From assembly GCA_905221605.1 (NCBI GenBank), contig CAJNDS010002350.1, forward strand, positions 202,001 to 266,000: a stretch of DNA of 64,000 bases, written 5' to 3'. Below are positions 39,081 through 49,719 of the stretch, one piece after another; the first letter of the stretch is position 1; the number at the start of each line of letters is the position of its first letter. Made by a program: the position numbers and the translations under genes. Under the pieces are notes generated by a model that was not told the DNA's origin, did not search any database, and saw nothing but the letters and a program-made list of their open reading frames with translations. This DNA comes from Symbiodinium natans. Taxonomy: Eukaryota; Sar; Dinophyceae; Suessiales; Symbiodiniaceae.

Positions 39081-39474
39081 TGGGTTTAGGGTTGGGGATT
39101 GCGTGGGGCTTAGGTCTTCAGCTTTATAGGGCTTCGGGTGTAGGGTGTAAAGGGGACTAGGGTTTAGGGTTTGAAGATTCAACCCAAAGCTTAGGGTTTG
39201 GGGTTTGGGGTTTAGGGTTGAGGGTTTAGGGTTTGAGGTTCAGGGCTAAGGGTTTGAAGTTCAGGCTCTGGGGCTTAGGGTTTGAAGTTGAGAGTTGCGA
39301 GCTTGGGGCTGGGGATTTCTCACCTTATGATTGATTGAATGAAGGGTAAACCCTCCAAGCCCTGAGCTCTAAGCCAATCTCAAAGGGTTTAGGGTTTAGG
39401 GTTTAGGGTTTAGGGTTTAGGGTTCAAGGTTTAGGGTTTAGGGTTCAAGGTTTGGAGGGTTTCAGGGCTTGCGG

Positions 39475-39492
39475 CGGGGGGGGGGGGGGGGG
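39475..39492. repeat. Poly-G tract
   Basis: A run of about 18 G. A run of about 21 C follows at 39825-39845. Confidence 0.9.
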
Positions 39493-39653
39493 TAGGGTAT
39501 CAGGGGCTGGAGGGTTCGAGGCCTGGCTGGGCTGAGGTACCCGAAACCCGAAACCCTAAACCTTGAACCCTAAACCCTAAACCCTAAACCCTAAACCCTA
39601 AACCCTAAACCCTAAACCCTAAACCTCAAGCCCTAGGCGCTTGCAGGGCTTAC

Positions 39654-39711
39654 ACTTCTTCACCGACGCTTGCGCCTTCGCGAAGGTTTCCAGACCAGCT
39701 GGTGGAACCAC
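39654..39711 (-). CDS. Putative exon with canonical splice signals
   Basis: Minus strand reads VVPPAGLETFAKAQASVKK. The acceptor is TTTTTGGGCAG and the donor GTAAGC, both textbook. The family is not recognised. It lies between ankyrin-like islands and may share their gene. Confidence 0.5.
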
Positions 39712-40129
39712 CTGCCCAAAAAGACGTCCCTAAACCCTAAACCCTAAACTCTGAACTCCAGAAGGGCGAACAAAGAAATGGCTCCCCAGCTGCAATTCCA
39801 TACATGGTGCAGCGTCGCTGCCACACCCCCCCCCCCCCCCCCCCCACACCCTGGTCGTCAGATTTAGAATTTTGGGGGTTAGGGCCAGCAGTTTAGGGTC
39901 TAGGGGCTATAAGGCTTAGGGTTTTCAAGGTTCTGTGACTTTTGCCTAGGGTGTTCGGGGTTTTGGGTTTTAGGGTTTCAGGGTCTAGAGTGTTGGGGTT
40001 TCGCGTGCAGGGAAAGGGACACACGACACAGAACCAAGTATACCTGCCTTTCCAGGGCGAACATACACGGTAACCTTAATTGGGGGCCCTAAACCCTAAA
40101 CCCTAAACCCCAAACCCAAAACCTTAAAC

Positions 40130-40213
40130 CCTGCTTTTTGGGGAACGGCGCGGCAGCCCAGCCTGCCGTGGCAAGGTGCAGTGCCGTGCGCCCGTTGAAC
40201 CTTGGGGTCTGGT
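40130..40213 (-). CDS. Putative exon, ankyrin repeat
   Basis: An 84-bp minus-strand island reads PRFNGRTALHLATAG, matching the ankyrin consensus G-x-TALHLA. The acceptor is CTCTGCAG and the donor GTTTAAGG, a telomere-like variant. Confidence 0.6.
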
Positions 40214-40702
40214 CTGCAGAGTCCGCAGGGTTCGGGCTGAGGGCCTCCAGGTTTTAAGAGTTAGGGTTCAGCATTCTTGGTTTAGGCCCTGAAAAACCCT
40301 CAGCCCTAAATTCCAAACCCCAAACTCTAAACCCTAAACCCTAAACTCTAAACCCTAAAACCAAAAACCTAAACCTAGGGAGTTCGGGTTTAGGGGTTCA
40401 GGGCTTTCAAGGCTTAGAGCTTGCAAAACCCTTGGCGGGCCCTAAAAACCCCAAACCCCGAACCCCCACAGTTTAAGTTTAAGGGTTTAGGATTAAAGGT
40501 TGAGGGCTTAGGGTTTAGGGTTTAGGGTCTAGCTCCGTTAAACCCTAACCCCAACTTAGCCGCAAGCCCACACAGCCCTGAAGCCCTGACCATAAGACCC
40601 CAAAACACCAAACCCTGATCCCTGAACCCCAAAACCCTCAAAACCTTCGGCTAAACCCTAAACCCTAAGCCCCAAACCCTAAACTTCCCCCAAAACCCGC
40701 AC

Positions 40703-40770
40703 TGTAGTTTCCAGCAGAGAGGCAGGCGCACCGCCACCGCTCCGGGCGAGGCAAGGCGCGCCAGGAGGTC
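40703..40770 (-). CDS. Putative exon between ankyrin islands
   Basis: Minus strand reads DLLARLASPGAVAVRLPL, which could be the outer helices of an ankyrin repeat. The acceptor is CGCAAG and the donor GTGCGG. Its start phase fits the end of the exon at 41234. Confidence 0.45.
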
Positions 40771-40793
40771 CTTGCGTTGGGCGTTTGGGGGGG

Positions 40794-41011
40794 TTTAGGG
40801 TTTAGGGTTTAGGGTTTAGGGTTTAGGGTTTAGGGTTTAGGGTTTAGGGTTTAGGGTTTAGGGTTTAGGGTTTAGGGTTTAGGGTTTAGGGTTTAGGGTT
40901 TAGGGGGCAGGGTTTAGGGTTTAGGGTTTAGGGTTTAGGGTTTAGGGTTTAGGGTTTAGGGTTTAGGGTTTAGGGTTTAGGGTTTAGGGTTTAGGGTTTA
41001 GGGTTTAGGTT
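40794..41011 (+). repeat. Long telomere-like array (TTTAGGG)n
   Basis: About thirty near-perfect heptamers with one short interruption near 40904, one of the two longest arrays here. Its purity suggests recent expansion. It lies in the putative intron between 41234 and 40770. Confidence 0.95.
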
Positions 41012-41155
41012 TGGTTTTCGGCATGTGGGGGTTGAGGGGGGGGTTTAGGATTTAGGGGGCTTGGGGGGGAGGGGGCTTAGGCCGTTGGGGCTTGTAGGGT
41101 TTTGGGGGGCTTGGGATATAGGGCTGTTTAGGGTTTCAGGGTTTGGCGGGAAGGC

Positions 41156-41177
41156 GGGGGGGGGGGGGGGGGGGGGA
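41156..41177. repeat. Poly-G tract
   Basis: A run of about 22 G. Confidence 0.9.
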
Positions 41178-41233
41178 GTGTAACCATAAACCCTAAACCT
41201 TAAACCCTAAACCCTAAACCCTAAACTCTAAAC

Positions 41234-41323
41234 CCTAGCGTCCTCTGACAGGGAAGGGCTTCCTCGCTGGACGGCGATGGCCAGAGGGGTGACACCGAAG
41301 AGCGTGGAGCTCTTCAGGGCAGC
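41234..41323 (-). CDS. Putative exon, ankyrin repeat
   Basis: A 90-bp, 30-codon minus-strand island reads LFGVTPLAIAVQRGSP, matching the ankyrin core G-x-TPLxIA. The acceptor is TGCGAG and the donor GTTTAGAG. Confidence 0.6.
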
Positions 41324-41634
41324 CTCGCAGAGGGTTTCGGGTGGAGAGTTGTTATTGTTTAGGGTTTAGGGTTTAGGGTTTAGGGTTTAGGGTTCAGGGT
41401 TCAGGGTTCAGGGTTTAGGGTTTAGCGTTTAGGGCTTAGGGCTTAGGGCTTGGGGTTCAGCGTTTGGGGTGGAGAGTTTTTGTTGTTTAGGGTTTAGGGC
41501 TGAGGTTGAGTCTTGAGGGTTAGGAGTTTGGGGTCTAAGGGCTTAGGGGTTGGACTACGGGAGTCGCGCTCACGGCTCAGGATCCAGGGGAGATTTGTGT
41601 TGGCTTCGTGTACGCTTGTGATAAGGGTCTGGGT

Positions 41635-41752
41635 TTGGGATGTTCCCCCTTATACGACCAGTCCTTAATAATTCCCTAAACCCTAAACCCTAAACACTAA
41701 ACCCTAAACCCTAAACCCTAAAGACTGTTAGTATAAGGGGGGAACATCCCAA
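41635..41752. mobile_element. MITE, family B, interior replaced by telomere-like array
   Basis: The ends TTGGGATGTTCCCCCTTATA and AAGGGGGGAACATCCCAA are intact, but 41674-41722 holds CCCTAAA repeats where the complete copy has its own interior. Confidence 0.75.
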
Positions 41753-41990
41753 GTTGGGGTTGTTCAAGCCTCTGAATTTAGGGTTTAGGGAAGGCAAGAG
41801 ATTCCGAAGGGATTGCTCGGGGTTGGGTCTGTTAGGGGTTATCTTGGTAGCCCACTTCCTTCTTCCAAGCCTCCCTCAATATGTGTTGGCACCCCCGGGC
41901 TCGTGGAGGATCCCACTGGCATCTCATCAAGCCAGTCGATGCCGAAACCCTAAACCCTAAACCCTAAACCCTAAACCCTAAACCCTAAAC

Positions 41991-42137
41991 CCTAAGCCCG
42001 TCTGATTGATCCCATGTTCATCCTCCAGATCGTTGGGGTTCAGGCGCAACAAGTGTTTTGCCACAGGTGGCTCCACGTCGGCCTTATCGATGGCGGCAGA
42101 AGTAAAAGCTTCGAAGCGCCGAAACCTCCTGTTCTCG
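41991..42137 (-). CDS. Putative exon, unknown protein
   Basis: A 147-bp minus-strand island, the longest in this run, reads SAAIDKADVEPPVAKHLLRL and continues with an acidic stretch. The acceptor is GGTCTCAG. The donor is GTTTAGGG at the edge of a CCCTAAA array. The plus strand is open over part of it. Confidence 0.5.
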
Positions 42138-42505
42138 CTGAGACCGCCGGACGGGGTGTAGGGTTTAGGGTTTAGGGTTTAGAATTTTGGCAAAAAAAAT
42201 GGCCCACCCTCAGCTCCTAAACGCCAGGCTCTGAACTTGAAACCCGAGACAACAGCCTCCGAGACCCCTCAAACCCTAAACCCTAAACCCTAAACCCTAA
42301 ACCCTAAACCCTAAACCCTAAACCCTAAACCCCCCCCGCCTCCAGGCTGCCGCGCTTCGTGAGCCTGAGTTAAGGGATAGAAGGAAGGAACCCCAAATCC
42401 TGACCCCTAAGCCCGGCACCCTAAACTTTGTGTAATCTTATGTACCCCTATGTTAACCCCTGTATATGGGTTCAGGTTTTCGGGGGGTTAGGGTTAGGGT
42501 TTAGG

Positions 42506-42562
42506 CTGCAAAGCTCAAGGCCTTTCAGCGCGCAGTTCAGGGTGTCCAAAAGCAAGATCGAA
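42506..42562 (-). CDS. Putative exon, leucine-rich
   Basis: Minus strand reads SSILLLDTLNCALKGLEL after a GACGAG acceptor. No GT donor is seen at the far end (a GC donor would be needed). The plus strand is open too. Confidence 0.3.
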
Positions 42563-43034
42563 CTCGTCCCCTAAACCCTAAACCCTAAACCCTAAACCCT
42601 AAACCCTAAACCCTAAACCCGAAGGCCAAGGTTTCCAGGCATGGTTCGAGGCTCTCAGAAGTGGAAGGTTTGAGGTCTAGGGTTTGGAACTCAGGTGTCG
42701 AGTATTCGGGTTCAGGGCTTAGGGTTTCGGGTTGAACCCTAAACCCTAAACCCTAAACCCTAAGCCCAGGGTTTCGGGTTGAACCCCAAGCCCCAAACCC
42801 GAAGCCAGGCCCTGGCCTTCAAAGGTCACTTCGAAACGAAATCCTTTTTCTCCCTAACCCCACTTCAGTGGGTTTAAAGGTTTACGGTTTAGGGTTCATG
42901 CCTACACCCCTAAACCCCTAAGCACCTAAACCCTAAACCCCTACACCACTAAACCCCCACACCCCCCAAACCCCTAAAAACCTTAAACCCTACAGCCTAA
43001 ACCCTAAACCCTAAACCCTGACTAGGAAACATAC

Positions 43035-43091
43035 TGTCACTGCATGCTGGGAAACTCCTCCAAGAACCATGACACACTCGGTGAGTCGGCG
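43035..43091 (-). CDS. Putative exon, unknown protein
   Basis: A 57-bp minus-strand island reads LTECVMVLGGVSQHAVT between a CAGGAG acceptor and a canonical GTATGT donor. A shorter plus-strand reading ends at GTGAGT, so strand choice is not certain. Confidence 0.4.
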
Positions 43092-43650
43092 CTCCTGAGA
43101 GCGGTTTGTCCCAAGTATGGGGGCCGATGTAATTTGTTCTAGGGTTTAGGGTTTAGGGTTTAGGATTTAGGGTTTTAGGGTTCAGAGTTTAGGGTTTAGG
43201 GTTGACAGCCCTTAAATATACACTGCACACAATAAGGGTCCATGTTCTTGAGAAGGGTAAGGGCCATTTTAAGCACCAACGGTTCCAACCTTAGACAGGA
43301 GAGATTCAATGTTGGAGAGTGCGGGTTGCAACCCGAGGTTCGGGTGTTTAGGGTTTAGGGTGTGTGGTTGGGCTGCAAAGGGGTTCGTACATATTTGCTT
43401 TAGGGCCCAAGTGCATACCATGCAGCCACACGGGGCCCTTCGGGAAATTTAGGGGTTCGGGTTTCAGGGTTTAGGGGTGTTGTTTAGGTGCCATTTGGTC
43501 CATTCCGTAATGGAAACCCTGTTTTTTGTCATGAATGAAAACCACCCCGGAACCCGAAACACGTGCCAAAAAACGACGCCTTGCACTCTGCTATGCACCC
43601 GGGGGCTCTGAAACCCGAAAGCCCCAACCAGAAACTGGAAACCGTGAACA

Positions 43651-43773
43651 ATGGTTCATGGTACAATGCTTATAACTGTACTTAAAACCCACTTATAAGC
43701 CCCTCAAGTGCCCCACTATGGTTCTAGGTACAGTTATAAGTACAGTTATAGTTGGTTAAAGAAGTACCAAGAT
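43651..43773. mobile_element. Diverged MITE, family A
   Basis: It retains ATGGTTCATGGTAC, the central TATAACTGTACTT block and GGTTAAAGAAGTACC, but the outer ends are eroded. Confidence 0.55.
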
Positions 43774-43846
43774 TCCTGACTATGATCCTCTTATACTCCA
43801 TGAGGGAAAATACAAAAGATCCCAAGGGCCTGCCCAGTCAACACGA

Positions 43847-43940
43847 CTTAGTAGCCCTGTAGCCATATTATGACAAGGGCATCCTTCTTTTGGTTGGTTA
43901 CTTTATCAGGGAACCCAGAACCAAAACAAGGGTAAAGGGA
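43847..43940. mobile_element. Diverged MITE, family C
   Basis: The left end CTTAGTAGCCCTGTAGCC and interior match the intact family C copy. The right end is lost. Confidence 0.5.
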
Positions 43941-43962
43941 GACTAAGCCCAAGCCCTAACCC

Positions 43963-44085
43963 TAAACCCCTAAACCCCTAAACCCCTAAACCCCTAAACC
44001 CCTAAACCCCTAAACCCCTAAACCCCTAAACCCCTAAACCCCTAAACCCTAAACCCTAAACCCTAAACCCTAAACCCTAAACCCT
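43963..44085 (-). repeat. Octamer then heptamer array
   Basis: Ten or so CCCCTAAA units pass into CCCTAAA units, a clean switch of unit length. Confidence 0.9.
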
Positions 44086-44134
44086 GGCCTTATAAGCCTT
44101 ACGACCCCTCTGAGCCCTCTGCCCTAGCCAGCAC

Positions 44135-44209
44135 ATCCCAGGGGCTGGATGAGGAACATCAGCGGTGTCGTGAGACCCAGGGCCGGATGGTACTTGAAGT
44201 ACACCTCCT
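44135..44209 (-). CDS. Putative exon, hydrophobic end
   Basis: A 75-bp minus-strand island reads EVYFKYHPALGLTTPLMFLI. The acceptor is CCCTACAG, but the GTGCTG donor is only one option. Confidence 0.45.
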
Positions 44210-44845
44210 CTGTAGGGTTTAGGGTTTAGGGTTTAGGGTTGAGGGTTGAGGGTTTAGGGTTTAGGGTTTCGGGTATAGGGCTTAGGGTTCACAGGCCTCC
44301 CTTCTTGGGATGTAGCGGGGCCTCAGGAATTTTGGGGTCAGGGCTCTTGATGGTAATCTAGGGGTATTTAGAGCGTAAGTAGAGTAATATATCTACCCCC
44401 CCCCAAAAAAAAAACAAAACACATAAACAAATTAACTATCGAAGGCAGGTGCGCCTCAAATCGTGTTTAGGGTTGAGGGTTTAGGGTGTTCTTTTTTGAG
44501 ATACAAAGAGCAATAGGGTCCACAAGGGGCGGGTGATGACCTTATAACCCTTTGGTATACCCTCGGAATATCTGGCGAACGAAATTCCCGGATTCCCTAC
44601 GACGAGCCCGTAAGTGCCGGACGTCAAGTGCAGTTTAATGGTTTACCTTTGAGTATGCATGCCTGCTTAGGGAGTATAGCGAATAGACCGGCTCCCATAG
44701 TAGCTTTAGGCCCCTGTATATACTACATAGCACCCTGAAACCCTAAACCCTAAACCCTGAACCCTAAACCCTAAACCCTGAGCCCTAAACCCTACAGGCA
44801 CATGGACTCTTGGGGCAAGGAAATCTACGAAGGGAATAGGTACAC

Positions 44846-44896
44846 GTCCAGTCGAGGTGCCTGCGAGTAGGCGGGGACGCTGCTCTCAACCACCTC
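44846..44896 (-). CDS. Putative exon, unknown protein
   Basis: A 51-bp, 17-codon minus-strand island reads EVVESSVPAYSQAPRLD between CACCAG and GTGTAC. Confidence 0.4.
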
Positions 44897-45047
44897 CTGG
44901 TGTGTATACTTCAGGTAGGGTTTAGGGTTTAGGGTTTAGGGTTTAGGGTTTAGGGTTCAGGGTTCAGGGTTTAGGGCTTTTGGGCGGTTTGGGACAGAGT
45001 TTAGGGTTTGGGGCTTTTGGGCGGTTTGGGGCAGGGGGGTTAGTCAC

Positions 45048-45097
45048 CTCGCCAGCCCAGGAAGTACCGCGGCGATGAGGCCATAAGAAGCAAAGCT
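45048..45097 (-). CDS. Putative exon, membrane-like
   Basis: Minus strand reads SFASYGLIAAVLPGLA between AAGTAG and GTGACT. It would make a short hydrophobic segment. Confidence 0.35.
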
Positions 45098-45122
45098 CTA
45101 CTTCAACCGAAGCCCTAAACCC

Positions 45123-45248
45123 TAAACCCTAAACCCCTAAACCCCTAAACCCCTAAACCCCTAAACCCCTAAACCCCTAAACCCCTAAGCCCCTAGACCC
45201 CTAAACCCCTAAACCCCTAAAGCCCTAAACCCCTAAACCCCTAAACCC
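45123..45248 (-). repeat. Octamer variant array (CCCCTAAA)n
   Basis: About fifteen octamers with a few point variants. Confidence 0.9.
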
Positions 45249-46233
45249 CAAGATCGCAGATCAGATCGCAACACTCAATAACCACCAATCCTCACACTCC
45301 AAATCAACCCTAAAACCCTCCAGACCTTGGGCCCTCGACCTCCTCCCGGACGATACACACCCCAAACTTGAATGCCAAACTCTCAGCCCTAAACCCTAAA
45401 CCCTAAACCCTAAACCCTAAACCCTAAACCCTAAACCCTAAACCCTAAACCCCAAACCCCAAACCCTACGCCCTAGAACCCATCCTGCCCTCAGAGAACC
45501 CCCACCCGATCCCCTCCTATGAGTCTTGGGGGGTTGGGGTTTAGGGTTTAGGGTTGAGGGTTTCGGGTTCAAGGGTTTAGGGTTTAGGCTTTAGGGTTGA
45601 GGGTTTCGGGTTCAAGGGTTTAGGGTTTAGGCTTTAGGGTTGAGGGTTTAGCATTTAAGGTTCAGGGTTCAGGGCTTGTCGGCGTTGTGTTCTACTGAGG
45701 GCTGGATTAAAGAATGTGGCCATTCGCCCAAGCCCATGCAGCGTTTAGGGTCTAGGGTTTAGGGTTTACGGTATAGGGTATAGGGTTCAGGGTTTAGGGC
45801 TTAGGGTTTAGGGCCTAAAACCTAAACCCTAAACCCCGAAACAGCAAACGCTTTAAGGCTTCTGGTCTCCTAGAGCCCTGCAGTCTCAGACCCCTCCCAA
45901 AGACACCCGGGGGCTTCTGTAAAATATGGTCTCTGTTAGGGATCCCCTTACCTTTCTCTACATGTATACATATGTATATATATATATATGTGTATATATA
46001 TATATATATAGATATATGCATCCCCGCCGTCGGTTATCCACACTTTTTGGGTTGCGAGCCAATTTTAGCTCACTTGATGGGCCCCAGGCCTAATTGAATT
46101 AACATGGCGTCTGACTGGATTTTTTATCACACGACTAGAATACTCTGGATCATACCTTTACCTAGATGTCAGGCGCCCCCAAGTTCGAAATGTCCGCTGC
46201 GTCCAAAACAATTAGATAAACCATCAACCAACC

Positions 46234-46265
<32 letters not shown>

Positions 46266-46348
46266 ACCCTAAACCCTACGCCCTGAACCCGAAACCCTCA
46301 GCCTAAACCCTAGCCCTAAACCCTAAACCTAAACCCTGAACCCTAAAC

Positions 46349-46445
46349 CTGCTGGCCTTGTACTCGGGCACCCCAGCCACGGCGGCCAGCTTTCCAGTCA
46401 TCGCGGGAGGCTTCTTGCTGGGGTCAGGCTTGGCAAGCTCCTCAA
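46349..46445 (-). CDS. Putative exon ending CAG|GTTTAGGG
   Basis: Minus strand reads KPPAMTGKLAAVAGVPEYKA. The acceptor is GATCCAG, and the exon ends AGCAG directly before GTTTAGGG, the clearest case of the heptamer as a 5' splice site. The family is not recognised. Confidence 0.5.
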
Positions 46446-46502
46446 CTGGATCATGGGTTCCCCTACCACAGGGTTTAGGGTTTAGGGTTTAGGGTTTAGG
46501 GT

Positions 46503-46799
46503 TTAGGGTTTAGGGATTAGGGTCGTCCGCGTATCGTGAAAGTGGCACCTTCCAGCCAAACCAGCAAGTGTTTCCAGCCCAGGCCAAAGGCAGTCTTGAA
46601 ACTTGCATTTTTGTCCGGCAATCCCGTAAACGGGGTTCGCTTTTCCGACAGAGCGCGAGAAAAACACCACCGCCTCCCAAACGAATTCTTCGAGAGGCCC
46701 CAGTATAAATGACTTGCCAGCGTTGCGGGGACCGTAGTTGAAGATACTCGTGCATTTCGCCGCTCCAGTTTGAATGGCTCTTTGATGGGCACAGCGCAC
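46503..46799 (-). pseudogene. Broken SF3-helicase-like fragment
   Basis: One minus-strand frame holds FNYGPRNAGKSFILGPLEEF, fitting the Walker A loop (GPxNxGKS) of superfamily-3 helicases as found in Rep-type proteins. The matching downstream part (a LEGATF-like block) continues in another frame, so at least one frameshift has occurred. All three minus frames are open, which makes exact boundaries unclear. It is probably a remnant of a captured Rep or SF3 gene copy, now inactive. Confidence 0.45.
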
Positions 46800-47039
46800 T
46801 ACCCCCCTCCCAGAACCAAGGCTATTTAGGAATGATTAAGGGGGAGGGGGGGGGGAAGGTTTAGGGTTTTGGGATTTGAGGTCCAAGGGCCATGACAAGC
46901 GACAAAGAACAAGGAAGCGAGCCTGATATAACACAAGTGCTGAGAAACCCAGGGCTGTGAAGATTTATGGGGCTCTTGGGGCTTCTTGGGTCCTAAAGAG
47001 CTGCTTCGTTCTGAACCCTAAACCCTAAACCCTAAACCT

Positions 47040-47765
47040 CTCTTTCATATGTTAATTTAAACTTTAATGACTTCGTGCTTCAAGGCCAAACATTCGTGGT
47101 TCAAGGCCAAACATTCGTGGTTCAAGGCCACAAATTCGTGTTAAAATGGTTAAACCTAGCCTGGGCCGGTGGCTCGGCCAGTTTCCAAGCCAATTAAAAT
47201 CGTGAAAAAAAATGAAACCGTTAAAATCGTGAAAATTTAGCGCTTTTGACGATTTCAAAACCGCAAAAAACGTTAAAAGGATTAAAATCGTCAACCTTTC
47301 ACGATGTTGACGATTTTAATTGGTTTGGAACCCCTCGCCCAGGGCGGGCTTAACGAGTTTAACGATTTCAAAAATAGTACAACATCGTTAAAATCGTTAA
47401 ATTTTAACGACTTTAACGATTCCAACAACCGCAAAATCGTTAAAATCGTTAAACCTAGCCTAGGCCGGTGGCTCGGCCAGTTTCCAAACCAAGTAGACTC
47501 GTTAACATCGTTAAACGTTAACGGTTTTAACGATTTCCCAACCGTTAAAGTCGCTAAAATCGTTAGAAGATAAAAAGGATTTTGACTATCTTGATCGGTT
47601 TGGAAACTGGACGAGCCACCGGCCCAGGCCAGGCTTAACGATCTTAACAGTTTTTAACGATTTGAACGGTTTTGCCGAACTTTAACGATGTTCACGATTT
47701 GCGGCCGTTGAAAACGTAAAATTCTTTAACGTGTCACAGTTTTCACGATTTCAACGGCTTTGTAC
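47040..47765. repeat. Complex inverted-repeat patch
   Basis: A-T rich sequence built from TTAACGATTTTAACG-like blocks. GCCGGTGGCTCGGCCAGTTT occurs at about 47165 and 47466, and its inverse near 47600-47640. The left edge has three copies of TTCAAGGCCAAACATTCGTG-like units shared with 57060-57240. No credible coding frame. Confidence 0.7.
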
Positions 47766-49600
47766 TAGTACTAGGCCTAGTACTAATACCACCCCCCAGA
47801 GGATACTCACATAGACCCTAAAGGTCCTATGTACAGAATCCTTCTATAATACAATCTATATGCCCCCTCGAATCCCCTAGACTACCCCTCTTTGAGAAAC
47901 CCCCAGCATCAAGAATTACGACCCCTAGAGCGGGCATGAGGATGCATGAGGAGTCATGACAAAAGGATTAGGATTGTCATGACAATTTTGCAGGCAGGCC
48001 AACCTTGAGTTGAACTGAGGAAACTAACAAGTTTGCACACCAATCCTACTAATAGTAAGAGACAGCAAACAACAAGGGTCGGTAGTGGGTGGATAATAGC
48101 GAACAGCGGCGCGTTTGAGCGATCGTACACGGCGGACGACTCTCAGTTTGTCCCGGCACCAAGTCATACAGGCCAATCAGGCGACAGTCAGGTTCAACGT
48201 AAAGTGGAATCAGGATCTGCTCCTAGCTGACTCCGCGGGCAAGTCCCAGGCATCCAGCCGGCGTGCGACCGGCGGGGCAGATGTTCGGCATCAAGATGGT
48301 CGGTTTTGTCTTGATGCACTTGCAGTTGCCTGGGCATGGCAGTCTGTGCAAAGTGCTGAGGACAAAAGCATCTGCGCCGCAGGGTTTTGATGAACAGCTT
48401 GGTGCATATGTGTCAGCCTTGCAGGGGCGATGGCTTCGTAAGAGTCCGCCTCAAAAATCAAACTACTACAACTAACCCTCGCGCGGGCCTTTTGTGGTGC
48501 TTTCTAATCATGCCATGTTGCTTGTGTACTGCTAGTGCAGCCGTAGGTCCGTCGTAGCTGCAGTTGTAAACGTGCTTTGGCCCCTGCACCGGCCTCTTCG
48601 TAGCAACACCTGTCAGGAAGAATGTCAAAGGTGTCAAAGGGTCCGGAACCGGGCTCCAAAGCCACATGAAGCTCCAGCAGATTGCCTTTCAGTGCCCAGC
48701 TCAGTAACCTTGGGCTCAGTCTCAGGTCTGCGGCGCCGTGGAGTCGAGAGTCGACTCTACGCTTCAGCCCCGGTCATTTGATTGGTACGCGGATGCATCC
48801 GGTAGGCCCTGCGAACCATGCAAGTACCTGGTACTGTATGGGCTGTCAATCAGATGTAGAGCAAAGAGAGTATAATACTTGGAGGCAACTCTGTCAGTCG
48901 CCGTCCACGGCTCGCCCCCGCAACTCCGCGACTTCGATGGCTCCACAGAGGCAGGAGTCATCTGCTTGTCGCGGCGCCGTCGCGCTCCACCAATGCAATC
49001 GCCTCACGAGGGCGTGGACGTCCACGGCCAAAAAAAGTGACAACTCACGCATTCAACGCGTCGGACTAAATTTTCACAGCCAAACTGAGGCCCAGGCGTG
49101 TTGACCTCATACAGAAAGTCTTTGCCATGGAGTTTATCCAAGTGCGGCTGTGGCTGTGGAACGAGTCAGAGTAACATGGCAGGTCGTGTTATCTTCCTGC
49201 GGCTGCCTGCCGTTTAATCACCTTGAGTCCTTGCTTTGCACTGCGTTCACAGCAACTCTTCCCTGAGCCGGCAAAACATGCGCAGCATTGCTACGACCAT
49301 CTTCTTTTTATTGGGCAAGCTTTGCATACCATTCTCGGCAGCTACCCGCAGGGGAAAAACTCAATTCTCGATGCTCTATACAGTGATTGGGATCTTGGGA
49401 GCATGGCTGACGCCAAGAAGCCCTCCCAACCGAAAGCAGCAGCCTGATGGGCCACTATGACGTGCTGCTGAGGGTATGACCTCTCGAGCGTGCCAATGCA
49501 ACATCTGCAGAGTGCCGAACACGGCTGTCCCAAGAATTTAGCAGGAGGAGAAGAAAAGGACCCTGGTAGGCATCATCTCTGTGATTTTTGCCACTCTACT
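47766..49600. other. Unique sequence without recognised gene
   Basis: Almost free of telomere-like arrays. Short frames occur on both strands, none with a recognisable domain or convincing splice pair. Confidence 0.5.
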
Positions 49601-49639
49601 CTTTGGGGCTCCCTGTTTGGGGTTCCCATTAAAGCCCTG

Positions 49640-49714
49640 GGTTTGGGTTGGTCCAGGGAAAAGATCTTGGTGGCCGGTTGGGTTGATCCCTATCCCCCTT
49701 TCGGTTGCCCCCGT
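49640..49714 (+). mobile_element. 5'-truncated LTR fragment
   Basis: GGTTGGTCCAGGG, then GGTTGGGTTGAT and CCCTTTCGGTTGCCCCCGT, match the last 75 bp of the retrotransposon LTR. The 5' part is missing. Telomere-like sequence follows. Confidence 0.7.
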
Positions 49715-49719
49715 GCCCT

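Larger units (their letters stand above)
36610..47040. other. Third mosaic region with the densest minus-strand exon islands
   Basis: Gene-free stretches over 300 bases are 36610-37450 (diverged heptamers and unique spacers), 38085-38793 (one long array of mixed variants), 43100-43650 and 45500-46340 (arrays, an AT microsatellite near 45965-46015, unique spacers). Nothing else is recognised in them. Confidence 0.6.

Noticed and set aside
42042-42155. Plus-strand exon with MAAEVKASKRRNLLFSL
   Set aside because: The frame is open, but the minus-strand reading is longer, ends at GTTTAGGG and agrees with its neighbours.
48682-49104. 140-codon plus-strand open frame
   Set aside because: No recognisable domain, weak codon signal and an opposite-strand frame of similar quality.
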